This document shows, piece by piece, positions 34,583-48,200 of a DNA stretch of 64,000 nucleotides. Source of the DNA: Mycteria americana. Its lineage: Eukaryota > Chordata > Aves > Ciconiiformes > Ciconiidae. The translations under genes were made by a program, and so were the position numbers. The stretch lies in contig NC_134368.1 in the NCBI RefSeq assembly GCF_035582795.1, positions 11,247,501 through 11,311,500 on the forward strand, written 5' to 3'. The first letter of the stretch is position 1; each line of letters begins with the position of its first letter. Under the pieces are notes generated by a model. The model had not been told where the DNA came from and did no database searches. It worked only from the letters and a program-made list of their open reading frames with translations.

Positions 34583-36748
34583 CTGCTTTTAAAAAATTAC
34601 ATTTATATGCAGCAACAGGAAGCATTTTGCAGGCCTTTCACAAGAGTATCTTGCTGATTCATTCTCGCTTTCTACAGACTTCACAAAAATAAATATAAGC
34701 TATGGCTGTATTAAGCTACCTGGTTTTCAAGGGAACAGGAACCTCAACTCTCTAGCCTTGGTTACTAGCTCAGCACCAAGTTTGCTTGCATCAAGAACAG
34801 GCTACAAGAGCAGTAAGATAACAAACTCTATTATAGGAGCATCCCAAATAAAACACAGAACTAAGGAGCATTTAAAGCTTGTTAACATGTGAGCAATGCT
34901 AACACAACTTTCCCAAATGTTTTCAACTCAACATTACAATAAAATAGAAAGGGTACTCTTGTTTTGAATATCTAACTAATAGCTTATTTATACCTTCAGT
35001 GTATACTAGAAATTACTAAAGCGCTAACAAAAAAAAATAAGGCAGACTTCCTAACTATTGTAGGAATGCTGCCTTCAAAATAAATCCTGGAGAGCAACAG
35101 CAACTCAAGAAACAACACAACAAAAGTTTGAAACTTGAAATTTTTTGTCTTTCTCTGGATGACAGCCACTGATAGGCTATATGAGTTGGGGCATCAAGTG
35201 ATTAAAGCAGCATTTTAGTTTGTCAGAAATATCCAATCTATCAACTTTCTTTGATAATACTCCAAAACTGTCTTAAAGACCTAAACAAGGATGCAGGTCA
35301 TATGTTCAGCATTTAACAAATAAAGAATTCAGTCCACATCCTGAAAAAAAATCAGTTTCAACAGATATCAAAATCAAGGAGTAATACACAAACCATGAAA
35401 CTGCAAACTTCAGACTTGTAAAACATTACAGGGTATCTCAGTCATAAAACAGTCAAATTTGCAGTTCCTACTACTGCAAAAATCCCTGAACCTTTGTTGC
35501 ACTAGAAGAGTAAAAAAGGAGACAGAATTTAATCCAAAGTCAATCAATACCAAAATATCCATTGACTTTGATGAGTCAGGATTGAAAACACTGAGCAATT
35601 CTTAATATAAATTCTATTCCAGACAAGACATACTGTATTATGTACACAAGGCATTTGTACATGTAACATCGTATTACACTAATTGAAGATCATAACACTT
35701 TTTTATGCTCAGCAATAAATATTATTGTGACATTTCTTTACCTGTGGATTCAGTTTACTAGCACTGAAGTATTATTAAAGTTCAAACACCATGAGGTAAA
35801 CGTGGAAGGGGGCCACGTGCAATCCATTCATTAAACTCTTGGCATAATGCTCTTAAATCTGCTAGTGAACAGAGCAGTTTGGTTATGTTCAGGATCCTTT
35901 TATTTAAAATGGTAAGTCAACACTGCTACAAATATTTAGCATTACTTGTTTACTCAAATGATATAAGAGCATCCGGAGCCAAAACAACCATTCCTTTAGA
36001 CAAATCCTCCCCGGCCCTAGGTCTGTGCAGCCAACAGTTGAGGGATGGGTTCATTGTGGCAGACTCTATCTTGTTTTTCCTCCCATTTGTTTATTCGTGC
36101 ACTGAATTGTATGACCAAGCTGAACTTTATTCCAGGGTCATTTACACAGGGTAACATCCTTTACACCTTACCCTTACTGCCATTTCAGCTAGTATGAAGC
36201 TTGAACCTACTGATGCTAGCACTGACCTTTCATTCAGCTCCACTTTCGGCTACGTGGTTGTGACTTCCCTTACGCAATATCCCGAAGTACTACATGTTTC
36301 TGCCTTTGTGCTCCATCAGTTTTGCTGTTCAAACCTCTCCCTATTTTTTGCGAGGCAGGAAACCACCAAAGATTTTGTAGGTCCTGGCATCCTGTCAGCA
36401 AAAACAAACCACTTCACCTCTACTATGACATTCGATTTCTGTGAGACATGTTTGAAGCAGGGGGAGTTTAGGGAAGTTGTTTCTCTCGACAGTTGCACCC
36501 CTGACACTTGCTCGGCTCCACTTCGGCTCTCCCCAGACATCCCCGCCTGTCTCATTGCTTCTGCCTTCGACCTCCGGCCGGCAGGGCCGGGGTTTGATGC
36601 TGTGCCTCTCAGGGAGGGATCAGCAGCAAAGCTGGCCCTACCCTAACACACAGAGATTTGTCATCAACCAGCAGGAAGAATTTAATCCTCCTGGTGTTTT
36701 CTTACCGCCCCTTCCCCCCCTTCTGAAATTTCCTAGGCGCGGCTTTAC
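34583..36748 (-). other. MFSD10: Probable MFSD10 5'UTR intron
   Basis: Lies between the acceptor at 34583-34585 and minus-strand donors at the edge of the CpG island: GCAAG then GTAAAG (exon edge 36749), or GGGCG then GTAAGA (exon edge 36706). The 36.2-36.6 kb part is moderately GC-rich. No coding sequence recognised. Confidence 0.4.
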
Positions 36749-36749
36749 C

Positions 36750-37430
36750 TTGCTAAGCCTTGGGAAGGCTCCTCTGACTCCTTAACAAAGTCCTGATTCA
36801 GGTCAAAAGCAGGAGTTTCAATCAGGGACGGGGGGCGGAAGCAATTTCCCACAGCAGCTAAAGCCCAGAGGACAGAGGGGCCGCCGGGCGGGAAAGGGAC
36901 GGCCCTAGAGAGATATGGTGTCCGCGGCGAGCACCCGCTGTCCCCCCCGCAAAGCACCCTCCGCCGCCGCGGCTGAGCCCCCGCGGACCCGCAGCCCCGC
37001 TGAGGCGAGCCGTACCCGGCCCAGACCCGCTCCTCCGGCCGCCCGCCCGCCCGCCCTCCCACGCCGCCAGCAGAGCCTGCTCCGCTCCAGTCCACCTACC
37101 GCTCCTCAGAGGGGCCGGGCCCGCAGGGTGCGCGGGCGGCTCCCCTCCGCCTGCCAAGAGTCCTCCCTTGGGGATGCTACGGGCGGGCGGCGGCGCCGGC
37201 TCCTCCCCGGCCCTCTGCAGCGTCCCGGCGGCCTTCCTCTTCCGGCCGGGGATGGAGTCGCTCCCGCGGCCCTGCACCGGGCGCCGCCAAGGAGGGAGCC
37301 CGCCGGGCCGCCACCATCCCCCTCACAGGGCGGGCGGGCTCCCCTCAGCGCGGCGGGAAGCCGCTGCTGCTCGGGGCTGAGGGAGCGGCAAGGCAGGGCC
37401 CGGCGGCCGAGAGGGACTTAAAACCCAGAC
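36750..37430. promoter_or_regulatory. MFSD10: CpG island promoter
   Basis: Extremely GC- and CpG-rich sequence (many CCGC, GGGCGG and GCCCGCCC motifs) in an otherwise AT-rich window, 2 kb upstream of the MFSD10 ATG. It is most likely the MFSD10 promoter and 5' non-coding exon. In human an antisense RNA (NOP14-AS1) starts head to head with MFSD10, so a bidirectional role is plausible. Long open frames here are a by-product of GC content. Confidence 0.7.
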
Positions 37431-40400
37431 TGAGGGAAGTGCCTTGTCAAGATAGCCTCGGTCCTCGTCAATTAACAGTTTAACTGTTAATTGGGTGGGG
37501 TATCTCCTACCTCAAACGACACCTGTTCCTTCTTGCGTTAAAGATTTTTTTTTTTCCTAATGAAAACACACTTGTTCCAAAAAGAGAGGGATGTTCTTTC
37601 CTTAGTTGCTACACCTCCACATTACAGCAGCAGTTAGCTGTGGTTTTGATAAATGAAAATTTCCTGGCGTCTGACAAACAGAAGAAGATAGTTGTAGAAG
37701 ACATAACTCCGTTCCTAAAACAAACTGCTCCGTTAAAATGGGAAGTTTTTTAACACATAGAACATGGATAGATTTGATATTGATAGCACCATCTAGCATT
37801 GTTCTCTTGTCCAGCCATGCCTGGTATCCAAGCTGCCTAATTAAAATGTGATTAGATTTGGAGGAGCTTACCTAAGCGTAACGTTAATGTGCCAGTTAGG
37901 TCAAACAGTGAGCTGCTACTCTTATGTTTACCTGAGCATTTTATGTACCCAGTTTGGCATGAGAAAAGGAAGTTGGTAGATATGGTACATCTCTATAAAA
38001 ACCGAGCAATCACGCAAGGATCACTGCTGACTTGGAGCAAACTTCTGCTTTGAGGTGCTCCAGGGTAAGCATGAATATTCATTTAATATCTGGAAAATAT
38101 ATGTAGGTATATTCTTCTGGCTCTGAATCATTGTACATAATTGACCAGGCACCATCTGAATTCAGATGTGTTTAAAAAAAAAAAAAAAATCCAGCTCTTC
38201 CTGTTGTTAAACCTACTAGCCTAAAGCTTTTGCAGATCACTGAGCCCAGTCATGTTATTGCAGTCAACCATGTCATACAATCCTGCAGGTAAACACATCG
38301 CTCTGTTTCTAGAACTAGAGTGGTCATTGCACACCCTGGTCCCAGTGGTAGGCCAGTCCAAAACCTTGCAGGTCCAAGAGACAATAAGTTAAATTTGGTT
38401 TTTAGACTACATTTATTAACGCTGATTTTTTCTTATGGCAGTCTTGTTTTTTTTTTTTTTTTTTTTTTTTTTTAAGTAATGCCTCTTCCACTCTGGCTTT
38501 TACTTCCCTGCTCTATCGCAAAAGAGCAATAGTATTAACCCAAATATTAATATTTTAAAGGATTTAATGCCATACAAGTTCCTCATCTTAGTCAGTATTT
38601 TATACTCAGCCAGTGTTCAGACTGCATGGAAAATTTTAGTTATTCACTCCAAACCTATTTTATTGAAAAAAACCAAAAAACCTAAACCCTTACAAATAAC
38701 CAGTCATTTTAACTATGCAAGATGGCACAGCCAATACATTTAGAACTGAGAATGTACCAGTTTAGCTTTGGCGACAAACTTGGGAGACAAAAGGAGCACA
38801 TTTGTGGGAAGGCTTTGGCCCTCTGAACACCTCACAGTCTCAGAGTTATAATAAGGCTGCCAAATGTTTTATGTCATAGCTTTTGTTTATCTTTTCCAAA
38901 TGCCCAGAAGGCACATTAAGAGGAAGGCAGCCCCACCAGTTCCTGTGGCTGGACAGGCTGCAATACTGGAGACACCAGCCTCTGCCCAACAGAGCTCCAT
39001 TCTTGCTTCACAATAAACTCCACCTGCTGAAGTCAAGAGCAGACTCAGTACCTCCATACAGCAGAACCTGATGGCAAAAAGTGATAGCTTACACAGAACA
39101 GGGTTACACCACGGTAGATGATAACTTCTGCAAGGCACAACTGAGAATATCAAACTGCATACCAGCTTTCAACTGACAACCAAAAGACCCAACTAATGAA
39201 GAAGTTTTTCACACTGTCATAAATAAGGTAATTTATGCGATTTCTAGCTGAACAATTTTAATCTCACCCTGTTCTTTACAGTATTCATATTCAGGGTAGC
39301 TATTCTCTGGGACAGCTGATGTTGACAGATAAATTACCTTGAACAGCCAGCTGAACTAAAAGCAAAATGGTAATTTTCCTTTTTTGTGTCTCATGACTTG
39401 ATTGTAGTTACAGAATAGTTTCTTTTTTTGGCTAATTAATAACAGATTGATAATTGGTAACAGATGTGTCAAAAGGCCTGTTATGACAATTCCTGGTTTA
39501 AGAGCAACACAGAGGCAAGAGAATAATTCATGAATGTGATTGTGTTCAGGAAACTATGAGAAAGGGTTTGCTGACTCCCAAGCTTGTCCAAGCCCTTTGT
39601 AGTCCAAACGACCAGACCTTCCTACCACCTCGTAGGATATTAGAGTGCCACTGCTACCTAGCTACCATAGTAGCTAGGCAATGGCAAAACTATCGGACTG
39701 TATTGATTATTAAGCTGAGACAAGACAAGGTAGTCCTGCTTTTCTAGTCATGCAAATACTGCACGTTAAGTATCACCATTAGTCCCAGGTTTATAATATT
39801 AAATCTGATCTTAAATATTGACAATACCATTTGTAAAAATGCATGCAGCGATTTTCATTCAGCATAATTTCAAACACAACTACTTTCAATCTGGCATTCC
39901 AAAACAGTCATGCAAGTTTATCAACTGAGGTTTCCCTGTCCTTTATTTTTTTTTCATTAGCATTGCAAGATATCCCTTCTCATTCTCTCATCCCAAAAAA
40001 CATCTTTTCCCACAAACACTATTATCTCATCTTACTTGTGTCTCTCCCTTATTTCTTTCTTACCTCCCTTAGTGAGGAATAACAAGCTGCAAGTGGTATT
40101 AAAAATCACCGCCCCAGAATCAAAAGTGCAGCTGTCGGCTTCTCTGTGATTCTAATACCCTGCTGGGTAAATCCTCTGAAGCTACTTGCTGTTGCAAAAA
40201 TAAAGTCAGATAAATAAACAGTAATATTTTTTGACAGTTTATTTGTGCAAAGGAGAAATATACTGGGACTAAAACCCCAAACTGAAAGTGCTGATTTATA
40301 GCATGAAATAGGAAGTTAGCTCCTTCCTCATTGCTTCAGTCTTAAGTTCTTGGCTTGAACTATATAAAAAGTTTTGTCTACTTTTTTTTCCTTAAGGAAA

Positions 40401-41909
40401 AAGTCCATACTGTGCCAAATGGAAATAAAACAGGAGGTACACTAATCTTCTGAGATCCCTTTGAAGTTTCAGAAGATGGCTTTACCGATTTTGGAAAGGT
40501 TAACTGAAAATATGTTTGTTTTCAGAAGCATGAATGGATTTCAAACACAGAAATCTTCCTAATTTTTATGTGACATGAGTATCTCCTCCACACATGCTTA
40601 GTATCCAGCCTATTTTAACACTTAATACAACTGGTTTTGCAAACCAAAAAAGCTGATGATAATCACACATTACTTGCATTGCTACAGTCGCACAATCGAG
40701 ATTCAATAAAACCCCTTTTCTTCAAATAAAGTGCTTTTCTCTTTTAAGAAACATATATAGAAAAACCTTTAACAAGAGTTACCTTACAAAGATATTTTTT
40801 TAATTAGAATTTAAATGTAAAGCCTAAGTGTTTGAACTCATCCCCTCCTAGTTTTAGTCCTGCTTCCAGTACAAGTCTCATTTGAAAAAAACAAACAAAA
40901 AACAGAACGAAGAAAACATTCTAAGCCAGTCTGAAACAACCAGGCCTAACTGTTAAATCAGATTTACTGCCAGCATTTAAGTCCTTCTTCATGAACAGCA
41001 GGTAAGCATTACCATGTCTGAGTTACCTATTGGCCAAAACACAAGAGGTCAGAACTAAGAACAGTGTTTGAAAATGGAAGAGGCTTTGTTTGTCTGTCTT
41101 TGTAAATAACATGGCCATTAGTTCATTTTTTTTTTAATAGGATCTTCTTTATAGTTTGTTCTTTAGACTGAAATTGGAATGTTATTATGAAAGGGGATTT
41201 CATTTTCCTAAGTTTTCCAAGAAAATATTAATTTTCTTCAGTGCGTAACAACTGTCACTGAACTTGCCAAATAGGTAGATTACAGTGAATACCTGAATAG
41301 TGAACCTAGTTCAGACTAGCACCTTTAAATAACTGTGATGCTCTGTGTCTCATTGCAATTAAAAAAAAAAAGTGTTAGAAGTATTTATTGGCTCTATCTG
41401 AAGAGCAGATGTTTTCCAAAGTCATGCTGGGCAGTTATCAGTAATTAGACATACATGATAAAATACATGGAAGAGAGTTAAGGATTTCACTGTCCACTTC
41501 AATCAGACAGTTATGAATACACTGAAGAACTCTAGTTAACCAGCCTAGATTATTAAGAATTTCAGAGCTGTGCTCAGTTCAAAACTTATTGAAAAGATGA
41601 ATGGACGTACAGCTTTAACAAAGGACTTCTACTTGAAAGCCGATTCCATTACTCCACTGAATACATGAATTAGAATGTCCCAACGCTACAGACTAATTAA
41701 AATGTCACTGCTTAAAATGCAAATATACCACTACTATGAGAGCTGCCTGCAATTATTCAATATTAAAAAAAATAACAAAAGGTTTCTGCTGTACAATTTT
41801 TTGTGTGTGTAGTTCAAGTTAGACTAAAATCTGGTCACGCACACCTAAGAATTCTCATTATTCATCCAAATTTTCTCTATTATTAAAATAAACAGAAGTA
41901 CACCACATA
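37431..41909. other. Intergenic region between MFSD10 promoter and NOP14 3' end
   Basis: AT-rich. Holds a perfect 12-bp inverted repeat (37469-37493), a TATA-like motif with downstream donor (37994-38066), a 27-T run (38447-38473) and a 9-bp hairpin (39657-39678). I see no protein gene. Exons of a non-coding RNA could not be recognised by eye. Confidence 0.6.
38447..38473. repeat. Poly(T) run, 27 bases
   Basis: Uninterrupted T run. It could be the tail of an old retro-insertion, but no element body is recognisable beside it. Confidence 0.9.
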
Positions 41910-42111
41910 TAAAAGTGTTGTTTTTATTTTCCTTATGAAAACCTGTGGATTTTTCCAATAAGTACGTTCACTTTTTCAAACAGATCTGATGATGTTGTCT
42001 CCTCAAAAGGAAAGCATCCAAAGAATGCAATTAAAATCTTTTCAAAAGCCATAGGATTGGGGTATTTTATATGGCAGTAAAAACAAAGTTGCCTGCTGTA
42101 GATAGTCCCAA
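41910..42111 (-). other. NOP14: NOP14 3' untranslated region
   Basis: Short AT-rich tail after the NOP14 stop. A minus-strand AATAAA (TTTATT at 41933-41938) sits about 175 bases after the stop codon. Confidence 0.65.
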
Positions 42112-42211
42112 TTAATTCTTCCCTTTTTTCCTTTTCATTGCTTTCCATTCACCTTCCTGTGTAGCAAGGCTACCAAGAAGCTCTTTCACTTTTCTTTTTC
42201 TGGCTGAATCT
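42112..42211 (-). CDS. NOP14: NOP14 last coding exon (basic tail)
   Basis: Acceptor GTTTTACAG. Encodes [20 protein letters not shown] then [13 protein letters not shown], with stop TAA at 42112-42114. Matches human [30 protein letters not shown]. Basic, likely nucleolar-targeting end. Confidence 0.96.
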
Positions 42212-45200
42212 CTGTAAAACAAACAATCAACATATAAAATATTTCCAAAAGATTGTATTAGGGAAAATAAGTATGTATATTTAGACAATAATTATTACTT
42301 TATAAAAAGCTCCCCAACTCTTAAATTTCACCGACACACTTTAAATAAAAACATTCTGCATATTCTTGAACTAGAGAAAGGAAACTGCAAAGTTGAAAAC
42401 ATTTTAAATGATCTCTATTGAAAATGTTTGGTTTTCCCCAAATTGTCCAGTTTTATTTAAGTTTGATATGGTTGATCATTATTGTCAGTCTCGGCAGGCA
42501 GCAAAGACATGAACACACAGCAGAACAACCCCCAAACTGGTGCTGAAATAAAGGCTACATTACCTCTCCATGATTTCTGAAAGTTGCATTCTAGCCAGAA
42601 ACTGGTTATCTTTCCGAATCTCACGAATGGCTCCTTTAAGTTCACGTTTATGCTTCCGAATCAACTGCTTTCTTTCCTGGTCCTTCTTGCTGCCTCCCTG
42701 CTTTCTTCCAAACTCTAAACTGAAATGAGAATGTATGTGTGAACACAGAACATCTTAACAAAAACAACTTTTTCATGCTTATAAGGACTGAGTTTTTGTA
42801 TGAATACTCAGTATTTTAATTCCTGCATATTGTAAGATTAACTTGCAAAATAAGGAGCTGCCCAATGAACATACTGGAAAAACACTCACCAGACCTAACT
42901 GCATGTCATCCCCCATATGTAGCCTGCATTTTGAACACACTGAAAAAGCTAGAGTGGAAAAATGAAAGACATCTGGAGAAAGATGGAATCTCCCAATATA
43001 TTTTAAGTTTTTGCAGACCTTCTCTGCAGACGAATTCTACAGAAAAAGTCTGATCAGTTACTTGGGGATAAATGTGTATGGCAGACGAAAGCTGTCCTCT
43101 TCAATTACCAGAATAAATAAGGCAGACAATTTATGCCCCTGTAGATAACCAACAGGGCTAATAAGTCAGCAGTCAATATAAGGCAGACTTCCTGAATTAG
43201 AATACTGTTCTATTATCTACAAAACCAAACTAGTGTTATTAAAATTTAGTTCCAAAACAGAATACAAAAATGAACATGGTCACTGCAAGCTCTGTAAAAA
43301 AGGGGAAAAACACCCCCATGTTTTTGGTCATTGCTGCTGTTGGAAGGTAGGGGGAAAACTGCTTGGTTGGGGAAGAGAGAGGAATGGGGCATATAAGTAT
43401 GCTTAAAGGAATGCTTAATCTAACTGATTATTTGTTATGATCTGTGATGCAGAGCACAGGAATAGTCTGCCTTACGTTTCACACCAGTGAAGCATCCCTC
43501 AGTACCTTCACTATCCATCCTTACCTTCATACAGTTCACATACATATGAACTATTCATTTGTTCTTCAGACTTGAGTGCTTGACAGAGCATTCGCTAAAG
43601 CACCTGACTAGATAATAACAACCACCTCTTTTCATCTCGAAATTCATTAATTTACAATTGATTATATGGGAAAGAGTTGATTTCCAGTGCTGTTTTTTCC
43701 ACAGGGTAATCTTTGCTCTATTTCTTAGAATTCCTCCTTCCTTTTTCTTTCCCTCCCTACCACCCAAGTAGCTGGTCCTTGTGATTTGTGCACAAAATCT
43801 AGCACAAAAATAGTTATCTGTTTTATGTCCTGTTTTCCAAATCCTTCTAGCTTGCTGAAAATCTTAATGTTTAAACGCACTTTTCCTTTGCATCAAGTGT
43901 TACTTTACTTACACTTTCACAATTTTAGGTGTATACTGTTTCAATGGCACTGGCTTCTTTTTCTCACATATCAGTGGGGTATAGTGTTTTACTTTGTTCT
44001 CTAGCTCTTTCACAGCAGTGTGATACCATTCCTGAAAATGCAAATCAAATTACAATTTTAAAAGCATACCAAAGACACCATAATTCACAAACTATTGTAA
44101 ATCAAATCAACGGTAATGTTCTTCCCATATGCTCTTTTTCTGGGTAAAATCACTGCTATTCATTAGGACATTGCTAACACTGAAATGCTGTAAGCCTTCC
44201 AGGCTGCATAATTTTTAAACACTTTTGGAAGTCTATTAAGATGGTATCATGGACAATAAGAAACATCTGCAGGTAGTTTTACCTAACAGAGGAAGAAGCA
44301 AGACTAAAGCCAGTTTAACTCAGACTCTGCCTTTCAGGGTCATTTTAAGAATCATTGTTCGTTTTGTTTATTTTGATGGCAAAAATATACAGGCCATTCT
44401 GCATCATTTACCTTACAAAATCTTGTTCTCTAAGGATATTTCATGCTGCCTCTTGGAGGAGAGGACAATTCTGCTACATTCAGAAGAGACAGATTAAAAA
44501 TTTGAACCTCATTGCTAGAAAAATAAACAACTGCCCTGTTTTTAAGTAAGGTAGCTGACCAGGCATATTTATGCTAGTTTTACTTAGACAGTTATAAATA
44601 CTACCTCATCAATTTAGTACACGTATTTGGTTATACCAAGGTCTTACAGATTCATTACAAAAGTACAAGAGCAACTGGATGACTGGACTACAATTCTTAT
44701 AAATTAAGTCACTCATGGAATGTTATATTATTACAAGCTAAGTGCTATTCTCTTCAATTAGAGGGGCACGATAAAAATATCAGTGAAAAAATCTTTTCTA
44801 AACATTCTGCACTCTTCTTTGGTTTTTCCACAGAAACATCACTATGATTTTTGAAGAGCACAAAAGGCAAATGCCTGACCCTTGAAAAAAATCTCACCGA
44901 TGCTTATACTTGGTTTTTGTTTGTTTAAGCACAGATGAAGATCACAGAATTTATTAATAAAACAATCTTATCAATTATTTCATTCTTGAGGAACACATAC
45001 CTGCATTTGTTCAGGATATTCATTCACTGGCACATGTTGTGTAAGAAGTATTCTGACAGGATGCATTATTTCATGGAACGATGGTAAAGACTCATACAGA
45101 GCTGCACATTTTTTAATAAGGTCAAAACACAGGGCTAGACATGATAACCTGTTAATGCACAAAAGAATTTAACAATTTCACTTGCAAAAATTATAGTGGA

Positions 45201-48200
45201 TTTTCAAATAAAGTGAATCAAATTAATTAAATTTGGGAGCATTAGCAGTGTCTATTATTAAGACTGCCTGAAAGAATCAGTTACAAGTCTGGTTCTAGTT
45301 GTTAATTCAGACTAAAAATTTCACTCTCCTACTATAAGCAAATACCCAAGCAATCCATTAGTAACAAATCTTTACATCACTGCACAAAGCACAAGCCAGT
45401 ATTGTGTCTTTGCCACTTCTGTAGAGTAAGAAGTTTTTATACTGCTTCTGAAAGTGTTCTGGTACTGGTTCCGAAGTTCTAAAACTTTTTTGAAACAGAA
45501 TTAGTTATTTTGGTTATGGGTTTCTTTCTGAACTTCATAACAAAATGCTTACTCATCCCTGAAATAAGTTATATTGTAACACATGCACAAGGTGAAAAAT
45601 GAGACTGAACATGGTTAATGAACATGTTTAGTTGTGGTCTTTCCTAACTTCAGTGTTTTACTACTAAAGTGACACTTTCTAACATAGTGTTTGTATGTAA
45701 ATACAGTTATTTGCTTCTGAAGAGCTTGACAGTTCAAAGTAGTGAGCACCTCCTCTGTCTCTACATCATCCTCATCAGTTCACAGCTGTACATAAAAGGA
45801 ATGGAAGGACTGAGCACTCCAACAAGTGCTCTGCATAACGTTCAGGCGAAAGATTAGCAATTTCACGTGCTACAGAGTAGTACCTTAAAAATAAAGCAGA
45901 ACAACTCACTACTATTTTTACTCCCAAAGAGCACTGTCGCTGAGATTACCCAAAAGATGGTCTGTTTGGGATTTCTTCTGTTCACATTCCCTACATACCT
46001 GATATGATTAATTTCTGTTCTGCTGGTTTCCTTTAACCTAGTGACAATACTCAATGGCAGATTTTGCTTCTGCCAACTTTCCAGATCCTTCTTATCACAC
46101 ACCAAAAGCAGCTCTAAATTCTTCCCCACTGGTGTAAATGGATGCACTACAGTATAGCCTAAAAAACAAGAACAATAATCATTAAACAAGATCAATTCTA
46201 AGCATTCTTTCTGAAGGAAGAACAACCAAGAACTCTTTTTACTTTTTTAATCATGCTGCCTTTAAAAATACTTTATCAGTATTATGTTTTTCTAAAATAA
46301 TGGAAAACACTGGAGCATGGGTACAATCATAGGCAAACACTCTAGCCATGCCACCCAATTCACAGAATCCAAAGGCAGGGACTGGGATAGCAAAGTACTG
46401 TTCACCATAGGAGAAGATCAAGTCTGAGACCATCTAAGGAACCTGAATGTCCACAAGTCCATGAGACCTGATGAGATACATCCGTGGGTCCTGAGGGAAC
46501 TGGCAGATGAAGTTGCTAAGCCACTCTTCATCACATTTGAAAAGTCGTGGCAGACTGGTGAAGTTCCTAGTGACTAGAAAAGGAGAAAAATAACCCCCAT
46601 TTTTAAAAACGGAAAAAAGGAAGACCCCATGAACTACAGGCCTGTCAGTCTCACCTCTGTGCCCAGCAAGATCATGGAGCAGATCCTCCCAGAAACTATG
46701 CTAAGGCACATGGAAAACAGAGACGTGATTGGTGACAGCCAGCATGGCTTCACTAAGGGCAAATTGTGCCTGACAAATTTGGTGGCCTTCTACAACAGGG
46801 TTACAGCACTGGTGGATAAGGGAAGAGCAACTGACATCATCTACCCGGACTTGTGCAAAGCATTTTACACTGTCCCGCACAACATCCTTGTCTCTAAATT
46901 GGAGACACACAGATTTGATGCGTAGACCACTTGGTAGATAAGGAATTGGTTGGATGGTCGCAGTCAGAGAGTTGCAGTCAACAGTGTGGTGTCTGGGTAG
47001 AGACCAGTGATGAGTGGGGTCCCTCAGGAGTCCGTGTTGGGACCAGTATTATTTAACATCTTTGTTGGGAACATGGACAATAGGATTGAGTACACCCTCA
47101 GCAAGTTTGAGAATGACACCAAGCTGAGTAGTGTAGTTGATACTCTAGAGGGAAGGGATGCCATCCAGAGGGACCTTAACAGGCTAGAGAGGTGGACCCG
47201 TGCAAACCTCATGAAGTTCAACAAGGCCAAACGTAAGGTCCTGCACCTGGGTCAGGGCAATCCCAAGCACAAATACAGGCTGAGCAGAGAATGAGCAGCC
47301 CTGCGGAGGACTTGGGAGTACTGGTGGATGACAAACTGAATATGAGCCAGCAACGTGCGCTCGCAGCCCAGAAAGCCAACCGTATCCTGGGCTGACTCAA
47401 AAGTTTTAAGTGTGGCCAGTGGGTCGAGGGAGGCGATTCTCCCCCTCTATTCTGCTGTGGTGAGACCCTACCTGGAGTATTGCGTTCAGCTCTGGGGCCC
47501 CCAGCAGAAGACAGACATGGACCTGCTCAAGCATGTCCAGAAGAGGGCCACAAAGATGATCATGGGGCTGGAGCACCTCCTGTATGAGGACAGGCTGAGG
47601 GAGCTGGGGTTGTTTAGACTAGAGAAGAGAAGGCTCTGGGGACACCTTACAGCAGCCTTCCAGTACTTAAAGGGGGCTTACAGGAAAGATGGGGAGGGAC
47701 TTTCGATCAGGGACTGTAGCGATAGGATGAGGGGTAACGGTTTTAAACTGAAAGAGGATAGATTTAGATTAGGTATTAGGAAGAAATTCTTCACTATGAG
47801 GATGGTAAAACACTGGAACATGTTGCACAGAGAAATTGTGATGCCCTATCCCTGGAAGTGTTCAAGGCCAGGTTGGATGAGGCTATGAGCAACGTGCTCT
47901 AGTGGAAGGTGTCCCTGCCCATGGCAGGGGGGTTGGAACTAGATGATCTTTAAGGTCCCTTCCTACCCAAACCATCTATGATTCTACGTATGGGGAGAGA
48001 GAAGACACACAGATATGTATCTGCCCTGTGGAGAACAGGATGCACAGTTAAACTGCCAGTGAGGATGGAGTATTGGATATGCTTAAGAGGAAAGGGCAGG
48101 AATAGGACTTTCCCATGGAGTTACAAGTAGAAGGCTTTGACCAGGAAGTGGTCAAGCAGTACAGTGAGCTGGAGCAGGGAGAGCCCACAGTTGCAGTACA

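Noticed and set aside
34231-34692. 153-codon plus-strand frame
   Set aside because: Antisense shadow of the MFSD10 first coding exon; no similarity to a known protein.
36194-36646. 150-codon plus-strand frame upstream of the CpG island
   Set aside because: Cys/Phe/Ser-rich with no domain; flank of GC-rich DNA with few stops.
36858-37421. Long open frames on both strands in GC-rich sequence (139 and 168 codons)
   Set aside because: Pro/Arg/Gly/Ala low complexity on both strands, explained by few stop codons in a CpG island; no known domain.
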